Shown here: piece by piece, positions 1 through 8,615 of the stretch | Layout of the letters: each line of letters begins with the position of its first letter | Numbering within the stretch: the stretch's first letter is position 1 | Origin: an uncultured Flavobacteriales bacterium | Lineage (GTDB): Bacteria; Bacteroidota; Bacteroidia; Flavobacteriales; Weeksellaceae | DNA length: 53,629 nt | Assembly: GCA_937973555.1 (NCBI GenBank) | Contig: CALJKL010000025.1 | Coordinates: 1 to 53,629 of the forward strand | Reading direction: 5' to 3' | Notes under the pieces: generated by a model | The model's input: only the letters and a program-made list of their open reading frames with translations | Database searches by the model: none | Told to the model about the DNA's origin: nothing | Made by a program: the position numbers and the translations under genes

Positions 1-46
1 GGCGGTTTCATAGCATCCCGCCGAAGATATAACCCTTTATTTGTCA

Positions 47-1438
47 ATGAAAATAAAATATTCTGAACTGATAGATCAAACCCTGTATTTTCCTCAAGAA
101 GAATTGAAATACGAAGATCATCAACTTTACTTTCATGATATCCCTTTGATGGATTTGGTAGAAAAATTCGGGACACCATTAAAGTTCAGTTATCTGCCAA
201 AAATTTCTGAAAATATAAAAAGGGCAAAAGGTTGGTTTAAAGACGCCATCAAAAAGAACGATTATAAAAAGTCTTATAAATATTGTTATTGTACCAAATC
301 TAGCCACTTTTCTTTTGTGCTGGAGGAGGCTTTGAAGAATGATATTTCTATAGAAACGTCTTCGGCGTTTGACATTGACATCGTTAAAAAACTGTATGAT
401 ACCGGCAAAATTGATAAAAATATTGAGGTAATCTGTAATGGTTTCAAAACGGATGATTACCTGAACAAAGTTTCAGATCTTATCAACCATGGTTTCGAAA
501 ACATTATCCCAATTCTCGATAATTACCGAGAACTGGATAAATTGACAGAAAGCATTGATACCACTTTTGATATAGGAATCAGAATTGCGTCTGAAGAAGA
601 GCCGAAATTTGAATTTTATACCTCAAGATTAGGAATCGGGTACAAAGATATCATCCCATATTACAGTCAGAAAATTGCCGAGCATCCAAATGCCAGATTG
701 AAGATGCTGCACTTCTTCATCAATACCGGAATTAAAGATACGGCATATTACTGGAACGAACTTTTCAAATGTCTGCGGGTATATGCAAGATTGAAAAAAA
801 TAGCACCAGAGGTAGATTCTTTGAATATTGGTGGTGGTTTTCCTATCAAAAATTCTCTTCAGTTCGATTATGATTACGAATACATGGTGGGCGAAATTGT
901 TTACCAAATCAAAAAATTCTGTGAGGAAGAAGGCGTAGAAGAGCCAAATATCTATACCGAATTCGGAAGTTTTACCGTAGGAGAAAGTGCTGGAAATTTA
1001 TATAAAATTATTTCTCAAAAACGACAAAACGACAGAGAAAAATGGAATATGATAGATTCTTCCTTTATGACCACTTTGCCAGATTCTTGGGCAATTTCTA
1101 AGAGATTTATCATGCTTCCGCTCAACCGTTGGGAAGATTCTTACGAAAGGGTTTTCTTGGGAGGATTAACCTGCGATTCTGATGATTATTACAACTCCGA
1201 GCAGCATGCCAATGCCATTTATTTGCCGGTTTTCAGTGATACCAAACCTTTGTATATTGGTTTTTTCAATACGGGAGCTTATCAAGAAAGTATTAGTGGT
1301 TTTGGCGGAATCCATCACTGTTTATTGCCACAGCCAAAACACATTCTTATCCAAAAAGCCAAAAACGGAAAGCTGCAATACGAAGTCTTCAGCGAAGAAC
1401 AGCAGCCAGAAGATGTCCTGAAACTTTTAGGATATTAA
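47..1438 (+). CDS. Arginine decarboxylase-like PLP enzyme (fold III)
   Basis: PLP-dependent basic amino acid decarboxylase, most likely arginine to agmatine for polyamine synthesis, cytosolic. The N-terminal alanine-racemase-like barrel carries the expected Schiff-base lysine near residue 84 (motif YCTKSS). The phosphate-binding LNIGGGFP loop follows near residue 260, EFGSFTVGES near 315, and the cysteine-containing GGLTCDSDD motif, which supplies the second-subunit catalytic residue in this family, near 375. The 463-residue length fits the short flavobacterial form rather than the roughly 630-residue SpeA. ATG at 47 was chosen; an in-frame TTG at 41 is an alternative. Transcription ends at a hairpin at 1450. 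Substrate specificity is inferred from resemblance to annotated flavobacterial homologues; diaminopimelate or ornithine decarboxylase cannot be excluded. Confidence 0.8.
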   Translation: MKIKYSELIDQTLYFPQEELKYEDHQLYFHDIPLMDLVEKFGTPLKFSYLPKISENIKRAKGWFKDAIKKNDYKKSYKYCYCTKSSHFSFVLEEALKNDISIETSSAFDIDIVKKLYDTGKIDKNIEVICNGFKTDDYLNKVSDLINHGFENIIPILDNYRELDKLTESIDTTFDIGIRIASEEEPKFEFYTSRLGIGYKDIIPYYSQKIAEHPNARLKMLHFFINTGIKDTAYYWNELFKCLRVYARLKKIAPEVDSLNIGGGFPIKNSLQFDYDYEYMVGEIVYQIKKFCEEEGVEEPNIYTEFGSFTVGESAGNLYKIISQKRQNDREKWNMIDSSFMTTLPDSWAISKRFIMLPLNRWEDSYERVFLGGLTCDSDDYYNSEQHANAIYLPVFSDTKPLYIGFFNTGAYQESISGFGGIHHCLLPQPKHILIQKAKNGKLQYEVFSEEQQPEDVLKLLGY

Positions 1439-1449
1439 AAAATATTATT

Positions 1450-1480
1450 AAAAAGCCAGAATTTGTTTTTGGCTTTTTTT
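1450..1480 (+). terminator. Rho-independent terminator of the decarboxylase gene
   Basis: Nine-base-pair stem, AAAAAGCCA at 1450-1458 pairing with 1470-1478, directly running into a T tract 12 bases after the stop codon. Confidence 0.75.
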
Positions 1481-1519
1481 ATTTGTAGGCATAAGGTTTT
1501 AACAAATAAAAATTTCGTG

Positions 1520-1527
1520 TACATTTG
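1520..1527 (+). promoter_or_regulatory. Flavobacterial -7 box of the symporter gene
   Basis: TACATTTG matches the Bacteroidota -7 consensus TAnnTTTG, 21 bases before the ATG. No clear TTTG -33 box is visible at the usual distance. Confidence 0.5.
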
Positions 1528-1548
1528 TAATTCATAGAAAACTTGTTC

Positions 1549-2799
1549 ATGAAAGGTCAAAACAAACTATTTTTTGCAATTCTTATTGCATTGACGTTGG
1601 GCGTCATTATTGGTGGTGTAGTTCACACGCAGTTTCCAGAAAGCACAGAATCTTTTTCCAAAAACATAAAACTTCTAGGTACCGTTTTCATCAGACTGGT
1701 ACAGATGATTATTGCCCCGTTGGTATTCACCACATTGGTAGTAGGAATAGCCAAGATGGGTGACACGGCTATGATAGGCAGAGTTGGGGGGAAGGCTATG
1801 TTGTGGTTTATTTCTGCCTCTTTGGTTTCATTAATGTTAGGTTTGGTTTTGGTGAATTGGTTAGAGCCGGGGCATGTTACTAAATTACCAATTCAGGATG
1901 TAGCATCAGCAAAAGAAATTATGGATAATTCTAAAGGGTTTTCTTTGGAAGATTTTGTGAAACATGTAGTGCCAAAGAGTTTGTTTCAGGCATTTGCAGA
2001 AAATGAGGTGCTGCAGATTGTAGTATTTTCTATCATGTTTGGGGTTGCTCTTTCTCATATCGGCGAAGAATATGCAAAACCGGTGATTAATTTCCTGGAT
2101 ATTGTGGCACATGCCATCCTTAAAATGGTAGGATATATTATGTGGTTCGCACCATTAGGTGTCTTGGGTGCTATTGCAGCAGTAGTAGCTACCAATGGCT
2201 TTGAGATATTTAAGGTCTATGCCATCTATTTAAGAGATTTCTTTTTTGCACTTGGCATCTTGTGGCTTCTATTATGTATTGTAGGCTATTTTATTTTAGG
2301 AAACAGATTGTTTGCTTTATTGAAAAGAATTAAAGAACCATTGTTGATAGCATTCTCTACCACCAGTTCTGAAGCTGTTTTCCCGAAATTGGTGGAAGAG
2401 CTGGAACGTTTTGGCTGCAACAACAGAATCGTATCTTTCATCTTACCTTTAGGATATTCATTTAATTTGGATGGAAGTATGATGTATATGACATTCGCAT
2501 CTATTTTCATTGCACAGATTTATGGAATAGATATGACGATTGGTCAACAAATTACTATGCTTTTAGTATTGATGCTCACCAGTAAAGGGATTGCAGGAGT
2601 ACCTAGAGCCAGTTTGGTAATCATTGTGGCTACTTGTGGTATGTTTAATATACCACCGGAAGGCATAGCCCTTATCTTGCCAATAGATCATTTTTGTGAT
2701 ATGGGGCGCAGCATGACCAATGTTCTCGGGAATGCCCTTGCTACTTCAGCCGTCTCCAAATGGGAAGGACAATTAGAACCACATGGTGGTGAATTATAA
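1549..2799 (+). CDS. Dicarboxylate/amino acid:cation symporter (DAACS family)
   Basis: Inner-membrane secondary transporter of the GltP/DctA family that takes up glutamate, aspartate or C4-dicarboxylates with protons or sodium. The 416 residues show about eight hydrophobic segments and the family's re-entrant loop signatures: a serine-rich AFSTTSSEA around residue 264, NLDGSMMY around 305, GIAGVPRAS around 345 and GRSMTNVLGNA around 385. ATG at 1549 was preferred to an upstream in-frame TTG at 1543 because it sits at a normal distance from a TACATTTG box. The gene stands alone, with terminators on both sides. Exact substrate is not readable from sequence. Confidence 0.9.
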   Translation: MKGQNKLFFAILIALTLGVIIGGVVHTQFPESTESFSKNIKLLGTVFIRLVQMIIAPLVFTTLVVGIAKMGDTAMIGRVGGKAMLWFISASLVSLMLGLVLVNWLEPGHVTKLPIQDVASAKEIMDNSKGFSLEDFVKHVVPKSLFQAFAENEVLQIVVFSIMFGVALSHIGEEYAKPVINFLDIVAHAILKMVGYIMWFAPLGVLGAIAAVVATNGFEIFKVYAIYLRDFFFALGILWLLLCIVGYFILGNRLFALLKRIKEPLLIAFSTTSSEAVFPKLVEELERFGCNNRIVSFILPLGYSFNLDGSMMYMTFASIFIAQIYGIDMTIGQQITMLLVLMLTSKGIAGVPRASLVIIVATCGMFNIPPEGIALILPIDHFCDMGRSMTNVLGNALATSAVSKWEGQLEPHGGEL

Positions 2800-2805
2800 A
2801 AATCT

Positions 2806-2833
2806 AAATCCGCAGCAATGCGGATTTTTTTAT
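2806..2833 (+). terminator. Rho-independent terminator of the symporter gene
   Basis: Stem AAATCCGCA (2806-2814), GCAA tetraloop, TGCGGATTT (2819-2827), then a T tract. Confidence 0.85.
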
Positions 2834-2898
2834 TTCAAATCGTTAATATCAATCATCAATATTGCTATTTTTATTCATTCCAAATTAATTATTTTATG

Positions 2899-2906
2899 TA
2901 AATTTG
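2899..2906 (+). promoter_or_regulatory. -7 box upstream of mrp
   Basis: TAAATTTG matches TAnnTTTG and lies 36 bases before the mrp ATG. No convincing -33 box at the usual spacing. Confidence 0.45.
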
Positions 2907-2942
2907 TCAGGTAAGATTTAAATAAAATTTTATCCTAAAATT

Positions 2943-4046
2943 ATGTTGACGAAAGCAAGAGTTCAGGAATTTCTGAAAGAAATAGAAGTAGATGATTTGG
3001 TGAAAAACATCCAAGTGATGGGTGATGATGTATACATAGACATGATAGCACATTCTCCTGCCATGCACGAAAAAAAGAAACTGGAAGTAGCCATGAAACA
3101 GGCATTTGCTTCAGAATTTGGAGAGCACATCGTCCTGAAACTTAAAATTGCTTCGCCTGAACCTACAGAAGTTCAGCAAAATCAAATCAAAGGAAAAGCC
3201 ATTCCAGGCATTCAGAATATTATCGCCGTAGCTTCCGGAAAAGGAGGGGTAGGTAAATCTACCGTTACGGCAAACCTTGCAGTTACCCTTCAAAAAATGG
3301 GATTTTCAGTAGGAGTTTTGGATGCAGATATCTATGGACCATCTGTGCCTACCATGTTTGATACAGAAGACGAAAAACCTATTTCTGTAGAAGTAGATGG
3401 TAAAAGCTACATGAAGCCTATCGAAAATTATGGGGTAAGAATGCTTTCTATAGGATATTTTTCTGGGGCTAATCAGGCAGTAGTATGGCGCGGACCAATG
3501 GCCAGCAAGGCTTTGAATCAAATGCTTCGCGATGCGGCATGGGGGAATCTAGATTTCCTTTTAATAGACCTTCCTCCAGGAACGGGTGATATTCATCTTT
3601 CTATCATTCAGGAAGTTCCGGTAACGGGTGCCGTTATTGTAAGTACGCCTCAGCATGTGGCTTTGGCAGATGTGAAAAAGGGAATCGCAATGTTTACCAT
3701 GGAAAGCATTAACATTCCGGTACTGGGATTGATAGAAAATATGGCCTATTTTACACCGGAAGAATTGCCTGATAATAAATATTATATCTTTGGAAAACAA
3801 GGTGCACAATTTATGGCAGAAGATTTAGGAATTCCTGTATTGGGAGAAATTCCTTTAATTCAAAGTATAAGAGAAGCGGGTGATGTAGGAAGACCAGTGG
3901 CATTGAAAAAGGGGTCTAAAATTGCTGAAATTTATAAAGAAACGGCTCGAAAAATGATAGAAAGTTTGGTGGAAAGAAATAAAAACTTGCCTCCAACCGA
4001 AGCCGTGAAAATAACTACAATGGCAGGCTGCTCACCAAAGAAATAA
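2943..4046 (+). CDS. mrp: Mrp/NBP35-type iron-sulfur cluster carrier ATPase
   Basis: Cytosolic P-loop ATPase (ApbC/Mrp) that binds and delivers Fe-S clusters to apoproteins. Residues 1-90 form a DUF59/MIP18-like domain; the Walker A loop is the deviant GKGGVGKST at about residues 99-107, followed by DADIYGPS and the LIDLPPGTGD switch. The family's usual CxxC cluster ligand after the ENM motif is absent: the segment reads ENMAYFTPEELPDN, with the only C-terminal cysteine in GCSPKK at the very end. I believe this form is common in Bacteroidota. The Nfu-like gene 28 bases downstream, same strand, supports a joint role in Fe-S assembly, relevant to the Fe-S-rich complex I and lipoyl synthase encoded elsewhere in the window. 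Confidence 0.92.
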   Translation: MLTKARVQEFLKEIEVDDLVKNIQVMGDDVYIDMIAHSPAMHEKKKLEVAMKQAFASEFGEHIVLKLKIASPEPTEVQQNQIKGKAIPGIQNIIAVASGKGGVGKSTVTANLAVTLQKMGFSVGVLDADIYGPSVPTMFDTEDEKPISVEVDGKSYMKPIENYGVRMLSIGYFSGANQAVVWRGPMASKALNQMLRDAAWGNLDFLLIDLPPGTGDIHLSIIQEVPVTGAVIVSTPQHVALADVKKGIAMFTMESINIPVLGLIENMAYFTPEELPDNKYYIFGKQGAQFMAEDLGIPVLGEIPLIQSIREAGDVGRPVALKKGSKIAEIYKETARKMIESLVERNKNLPPTEAVKITTMAGCSPKK

Positions 4047-4074
4047 TATGTTGATCATTTGAATTTTATAAATT

Positions 4075-4326
4075 ATGAATAAAGAAAAACTCTCTCACGA
4101 AGAAGTAGTAACCAAAGTACTGGAGGCCTTAGAATCTATACGCCCTTTTCTTAAAAATGATGGTGGGGATATAGAGTTGGTGGATGTAATTGACAATAAA
4201 GTGATGGTAAAACTACACGGCAATTGTCAAGGTTGTCCTATGAGTTTTTCTACAATGAAGTTGGGCGTTGAAAATACCATTAAACAGTTTGCACCACATA
4301 TACAAGAGGTGGTGAGTGTAGAATAA
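4075..4326 (+). CDS. NifU C-terminal-domain (Nfu-like) Fe-S scaffold
   Basis: Small 83-residue protein consisting almost entirely of a NifU C-terminal domain, which holds a labile [4Fe-4S] cluster between two subunits for transfer to clients. The diagnostic CxxC is in GNCQGCPMS near residues 58-66, and the preceding IRPFLKNDGGDIELV segment is characteristic. No N-terminal A-type domain as in NfuA is present. It probably shares a transcript with mrp, 28 bases upstream. Confidence 0.9.
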   Translation: MNKEKLSHEEVVTKVLEALESIRPFLKNDGGDIELVDVIDNKVMVKLHGNCQGCPMSFSTMKLGVENTIKQFAPHIQEVVSVE

Positions 4327-4330
4327 ATAA

Positions 4331-4363
4331 AAACTCCTTCAGAATTTCTGAAGGAGTTTTTTA
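4331..4363. terminator. Bidirectional terminator between convergent genes
   Basis: Thirteen-base-pair stem (4331-4343 with 4347-4359), A-rich on the left and T-rich on the right, so it can end both the mrp/nfu transcript (+) and the acyl-CoA synthetase transcript (-). Confidence 0.85.
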
Positions 4364-6007
4364 TTAGTGATGTTTCACTTTCAAAAGTTTTTCGAGGCCT
4401 AATTCTTTAATTGACATTTCCCGCATTTCCACTTTTCTTATTTTTCCTGAAATAGTCATTGGGAATTCTTCTACAAATTTCCAATATTTAGGCACTTTAT
4501 AATGGGCAATTTGTCCTTTGCAGAATTGGCTGAGTTCTTCTTCCGTAATGGTGGTCCCTGTTTTTACTTTTATCCAGGCCATTACTTCCTCACCGTATTT
4601 TTCACTAGGTACGCCTATCACCTGGGCATCTAAAACATTAGGATATTGATACAGGAAGTCTTCAATTTCTTTGGGTGAAATATTTTCTCCTCCCCTTATA
4701 ATCAAATCTTTAATCCTGCCTGAAATATGGATATATCCTTCCTCGTCCATCATGGCCAAATCTCCGGTATGCATCCATCTTGAGTTGTCCAAAACCTGAT
4801 TGGTAGCATCAGGGTTATCCCAATATTTCAACATTACAGAATAGCCTCTTGTACAGAGTTCTCCGTTTTCGCCACGGGTTACTATTTTTCCTGTTTCTGG
4901 GTTGATGATTTTTATTTCTAAATGATCATGTATAGTTCCTACAGAATGAATCTGCTTTTCAAAAGGCGTGCCTATTTTGGTTTGGGTAGATACCGGCGAA
5001 GTTTCTGTCATGCCATAGCAGATGGTTACCTCTTTCATGTTCATTTGGTTTTCTACCTTTTTCATTACTTCTGGCGGACAAACTGCACCTGCCATTACCC
5101 CTGTTCTCAGTGATGTTAGATTATATTTTCTGGAATCCATTTCATGAAGTTCTGCAATAAACATGGTAGGTACTCCATAGAGCGAAGTACATTTTTCTTT
5201 TTCTACGGTTTCCAAAGTTTTTTCAGGATCAAAGCTATCATTAGGAATTACCATTGTGGCACCATGAGCTGTGCAACAAAGGTTACCAATGACCATTCCG
5301 AAACAATGATAAAAAGGAACGGGGATGCAAACTCTGTCTTTTTCGGAATAGTTCATTCTGATGCCAATGAAATAGCCATTGTTCAGGATGTTGTGATGAG
5401 AAAGTGTAACGCCTTTCGGAAAGCCTGTTGTTCCTGAGGTATACTGAATGTTTACCGCATCATCAAACTGAACTTGTGCCTCCCATTTTTGAAGTTCCTC
5501 ATCCGAAACTTGTGATGCGCCGCTTAAAAATTCGTCCCAATTGTCATCAAAGAAAATTTCTTCCTGTAATGTAGAGGTAAATTCCCTTGCATCTTCTACC
5601 ATTTTTTTGTAGTTGCTGGTTTTGAAACTCAAGGAAGCAAAAATATATTTGATTTGTGACTGATTGAGTACAAAAATCAGTTCACTGGTTCTGTATGCAG
5701 GATTGATATTTACCAAAATCACTCCAATTCTTGCCGTTGCATATTGCAGCAATACCCATTCGTAACGGTTGGGTGCCCAAATACCGACTCTATCTCCGGC
5801 TTCTATACCCAGTTGAATTAAGGCCTTTGCCACATCTGAAGTCTGCCGGTAAAACTCTTCATAAGTAGCCCTATAATTTTGATGGGTACAGACCAATGCT
5901 TCATTTTTTGGGAATTTTAGTACCGTTTTTTTGAGGTTTTCGCCAATGGTTTCGCCTAGAAGTGGCACGTCGGACACACCGTAAGTATAGGATAGCTGGG
6001 AGTTCAT
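4364..6007 (-). CDS. AMP-binding acyl-CoA synthetase
   Basis: ANL-superfamily adenylate-forming enzyme that activates a fatty acid to acyl-CoA via an acyl-AMP. Motifs in order over 547 residues: phosphate loop YTSGTTGFPKG near 190, adenine motif CYGMTETSP near 330, HTGDLAMMDEEGY near 415 with the hinge region SGRIKDLIIRGGENISP, and the C-terminal catalytic lysine in MTISGKIRK near 520. It resembles medium-chain and FadD-like enzymes more than acetyl-CoA synthetase, which is about 650 residues. It stands alone on the - strand. Chain-length preference cannot be told. Confidence 0.88.
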   Translation of the reverse strand: MNSQLSYTYGVSDVPLLGETIGENLKKTVLKFPKNEALVCTHQNYRATYEEFYRQTSDVAKALIQLGIEAGDRVGIWAPNRYEWVLLQYATARIGVILVNINPAYRTSELIFVLNQSQIKYIFASLSFKTSNYKKMVEDAREFTSTLQEEIFFDDNWDEFLSGASQVSDEELQKWEAQVQFDDAVNIQYTSGTTGFPKGVTLSHHNILNNGYFIGIRMNYSEKDRVCIPVPFYHCFGMVIGNLCCTAHGATMVIPNDSFDPEKTLETVEKEKCTSLYGVPTMFIAELHEMDSRKYNLTSLRTGVMAGAVCPPEVMKKVENQMNMKEVTICYGMTETSPVSTQTKIGTPFEKQIHSVGTIHDHLEIKIINPETGKIVTRGENGELCTRGYSVMLKYWDNPDATNQVLDNSRWMHTGDLAMMDEEGYIHISGRIKDLIIRGGENISPKEIEDFLYQYPNVLDAQVIGVPSEKYGEEVMAWIKVKTGTTITEEELSQFCKGQIAHYKVPKYWKFVEEFPMTISGKIRKVEMREMSIKELGLEKLLKVKHH

Positions 6008-6096
6008 ATTGATTTAATTATAATTTTTTGTGGTCTAAAATAAGACATAAAGGTAAAAAGAACTTTTTTAAAAAAAGAACATCAGCTTTATGAGAT

Positions 6097-6981
6097 TTAT
6101 TTCATGTTTATTTTGTCATATATGCTATGTATCAATCCATCAGCAACGGAAATTTTCGGAACATAAACTTTGGAAATGTTGGCCCAGTTCAGCACCTTGT
6201 TGAAAATTTCCAACGCTGGAACAATTACATCCGCGCGGTCTTTTCTTAAGTTATATTTCAGCATTCTTTCTTCTACAGTAAGGGTCTTTAGGCTTTTATA
6301 GAAGGTTTTTAGCATATTGGCAGACATTGGCTTTCCGTCTTTGGTTTTGCTCATCGAAAATACCTTATTGATGTTTCCTCCGGAACCTATTGCAACAATT
6401 GATTTTTTACCTAAAATTTTTGATTTTATTTCGGTTTTCATCTCATTCCAGTTTTCTTTGGTCACCAAATTATTGAGCAAACGGATGGTGCCAATATTGA
6501 AGGAATGTTCGTATTTCATGTTGCCGTTTTCGTAGTAGGTCAATTCTGTAGAGCCTCCTCCAACGTCTATGTAAAGATAACCGAAATTTTTGTCGAGACC
6601 TTCTGCTACGTGGTTTTCATAGATAAGGGTAGCTTCCTCGTCTCCAGAAATAATCTCAATCTCTATCCCAGATTCCTGTCTTACCCAATCTATAATTTCT
6701 TTACCGTTTTGGGCATCCCTCATGGCACTAGTGGCACAGGCCCGGTAATGTTCTACGCCATATATTTCCATCAATTGCGCAAAAACTTTCATGGATTGAA
6801 TAACCATTTTTTTTCTTTCTTCACCAATTTTCCCAGTGGTGAAAACATCTATTCCCAATCTGAAGGGGATTCTTAAGAGGTTGAGTTTTACAAACTCTGC
6901 TTTTCCTTTTTTAGATACTCTTACTTCATTAATCAGCAAGCGTGCTGCGTTACTTCCTATGTCTATTGCTGCAATCTTCAT
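6097..6981 (-). CDS. Ppx/GppA exopolyphosphatase-family protein
   Basis: ASKHA-fold phosphatase that hydrolyses terminal phosphates of polyphosphate or pppGpp. The phosphate-1 loop is at the N-terminus (AAIDIGSNAARL), and the second glycine-rich loop YIDVGGGSTEL is near residue 140. At 294 residues it has only the two-lobed catalytic core and no C-terminal HD-like domain, as in short bacterial homologues. It is eight bases downstream of the SixA-like phosphatase gene on the same strand, so the two are probably co-transcribed. Substrate, polyphosphate versus pppGpp, is not resolved. Confidence 0.88.
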   Translation of the reverse strand: MKIAAIDIGSNAARLLINEVRVSKKGKAEFVKLNLLRIPFRLGIDVFTTGKIGEERKKMVIQSMKVFAQLMEIYGVEHYRACATSAMRDAQNGKEIIDWVRQESGIEIEIISGDEEATLIYENHVAEGLDKNFGYLYIDVGGGSTELTYYENGNMKYEHSFNIGTIRLLNNLVTKENWNEMKTEIKSKILGKKSIVAIGSGGNINKVFSMSKTKDGKPMSANMLKTFYKSLKTLTVEERMLKYNLRKDRADVIVPALEIFNKVLNWANISKVYVPKISVADGLIHSIYDKINMK

Positions 6982-6989
6982 GGTAAGTT

Positions 6990-7472
6990 TTAAATTTCTT
7001 TCGGCTTGTAAAAGAATAAGAATTCTTTAGAAGAATTTTTAAATTCAGCCCAAGAATCAGTATCTATTTCGAAGGCCACCACAGAACAGGTGGGCATATA
7101 TTCTATATTTTCGTTGGTAAGGGAATTGGCAAAGTATGTAATGCCGTTGTTATGAGAAAAAATAGCCACATTTTTGGATGCGTCGCTTAGGTTTTCTATG
7201 ACTTCTAAAAATTCTGAAGAAGAAGCATTGTAAAGTTCCTCGAATTTCAGAATATTTTTGTTTTCATAGACTTCAGCAAAATATCTGCAGGTTGTAAGGG
7301 CTCTTTTTGCCGGACTGGTTACGAAAGTGTCTATCTGTATGTTTTGAGCCTTAAGAAATTTGGCCATTTTTGGTGCGTCTGCATGCCCTCTTTCGCTTAG
7401 TGGTCTGTCAAAATCTTCTGTATCTGCTGGCCAATCGCTCTTGGCATGTCTCACCAAAAAAAGTTTCTTCAT
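6990..7472 (-). CDS. SixA-type histidine phosphatase
   Basis: Branch-1 histidine phosphatase of 160 residues. The catalytic RHG signature is in LVRHAKSDWP at residues 6-15 (here RHA, as in SixA), a second arginine is in VTSPAKRALTT, and a conserved histidine is in IFSHNNGIT near residue 105. In E. coli SixA dephosphorylates histidine on a phosphotransfer protein; the client here is unknown. It leads a two-gene unit with the Ppx/GppA gene and is divergent from yqgF across an 80-base spacer. Confidence 0.85.
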   Translation of the reverse strand: MKKLFLVRHAKSDWPADTEDFDRPLSERGHADAPKMAKFLKAQNIQIDTFVTSPAKRALTTCRYFAEVYENKNILKFEELYNASSSEFLEVIENLSDASKNVAIFSHNNGITYFANSLTNENIEYMPTCSVVAFEIDTDSWAEFKNSSKEFLFFYKPKEI

Positions 7473-7539
7473 TTTTTAATTTGGAATGTGAGTTTAAATT
7501 TATGAAAAATTTGAATTACCACAACCTGAAAAAAATTAG

Positions 7540-7547
7540 TAAATTTG
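7540..7547 (+). promoter_or_regulatory. -7 box upstream of yqgF
   Basis: TAAATTTG, five bases before the chosen ATG at 7553. A TTTG at 7510-7513 is farther (26-base gap) than the usual spacing. The box fixes the start at 7553 rather than at any upstream in-frame codon. Confidence 0.45.
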
Positions 7548-7552
7548 CAGCT

Positions 7553-7963
7553 ATGAGTCAAATCATTGCCATTGATTACGGAAAAGCCCGTTGCGGCATT
7601 GCTGTCACAGACGATTTGCAGATGATTGCTAGTGCTTTAACGACGGTGGAAACCAAAAACCTGATTCCTTTTTTGCAAAAATATTTTGCCGAAAACAAGG
7701 TGGAAGCAATGGTAATAGGCTTGCCAACGGACCTTAAAGGAAATCTTTCGGAGATAGAAATCGAGATTTTAAAGTTTGTAGAACAGGCAAAAACTCTTTT
7801 TCCGGAAGTGGAAATTCATCGATTAGATGAACGTTTTACTTCTAAAATGGCTTCTTATTTTATTTCCCAAAGTGGAAAAAATAAAAAGCAAAGACAAGAA
7901 AAAGGCTTAATTGATAAAATTAGTGCCACCATTATATTACAGAATTTTTTAGAACAGAGATAA
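7553..7963 (+). CDS. ruvX: YqgF/RuvX Holliday-junction resolvase-like nuclease
   Basis: RNase H-fold protein of 136 residues, the usual length. In E. coli the homologue matures 16S rRNA 5' ends, and it was predicted as a Holliday junction resolvase. The N-terminal AIDYGKARCGIAV carries the first catalytic aspartate, the middle GLPTDLKGN motif is conserved, and RLDERFTSKMA supplies the second acidic cluster. A much longer open frame extends upstream to 7370, but it overlaps the divergent sixA start and crosses a TAAATTTG box, so ATG 7553 was chosen. The stop codon directly abuts the def start, implying translational coupling. Confidence 0.9.
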   Translation: MSQIIAIDYGKARCGIAVTDDLQMIASALTTVETKNLIPFLQKYFAENKVEAMVIGLPTDLKGNLSEIEIEILKFVEQAKTLFPEVEIHRLDERFTSKMASYFISQSGKNKKQRQEKGLIDKISATIILQNFLEQR

Positions 7964-8536
7964 ATGATTTTACCCATCAGAGCCTACGGAGATACGGTGT
8001 TAAGAAAAAAGGCACATGATATTTCTGCCGATTATCCGGAACTTAAGGAATTGATATCCAATATGTTTGAAACCATGAACGGTGCGCATGGTATTGGTCT
8101 TGCCGCTCCACAGATAGGTTTGGATATCCGTCTTTTCATTGTAGATGTTTCTCCTTTGGCAGATGACGAAGATTATGAAGATATTGCAGAGGAATTGAAG
8201 GACTTTAAAAAAGTTTTCATCAATGCCAAGATTTTAGAAGAAAGTGGCAATGAATGGAAATTTAATGAAGGATGCCTTTCTATACCTGATGTAAGGGAAG
8301 ATGTCATTAGAAAAGAAACCATCTTGATTGAATATTTCGACGAGAATTTCGTGAAACATACCGAAACTTATTCAGACATTAGAGCAAGAGTTATTCAGCA
8401 TGAATACGATCACATAGAGGGCGTTTTGTTTACCGACAGACTAAGTCCTTTGAAAAAGAAAATCATCAAAGGAAAATTAGGAAAGATAACCACAGGAGAA
8501 ATCAATGTGGGGTATAAGATGAGGTTTCCAAAATAG
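7964..8536 (+). CDS. def: Peptide deformylase
   Basis: Metalloenzyme that removes the N-formyl group from nascent proteins. All three motifs are present in 190 residues: GIGLAAPQIGL near 44, the metal-ligand cysteine in EGCLS near 105, and the HEYDH metal site near 147. An acidic insertion (DDEDYEDIAEE) lies between motifs 1 and 2. It begins on the base after the yqgF stop. Confidence 0.97.
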   Translation: MILPIRAYGDTVLRKKAHDISADYPELKELISNMFETMNGAHGIGLAAPQIGLDIRLFIVDVSPLADDEDYEDIAEELKDFKKVFINAKILEESGNEWKFNEGCLSIPDVREDVIRKETILIEYFDENFVKHTETYSDIRARVIQHEYDHIEGVLFTDRLSPLKKKIIKGKLGKITTGEINVGYKMRFPK

Positions 8537-8615
8537 ACATCAATAATAAATAAAATAAAAAAATATAATTAGGTTAAAAGGCTAATTGCCAAAACCGAAA
8601 GCAAAAAATTACATT

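Noticed and set aside
1..22. GGCGG/CCGCC hairpin at the left edge
   Set aside because: Short imperfect stem without a T tract, and its upstream context is cut off; not enough to call a terminator or riboswitch.
7370..7552. 61-codon upstream extension of YqgF
   Set aside because: Overlaps the divergent SixA-like gene start and crosses a -7 box; YqgF proteins start at the AIDYG region.
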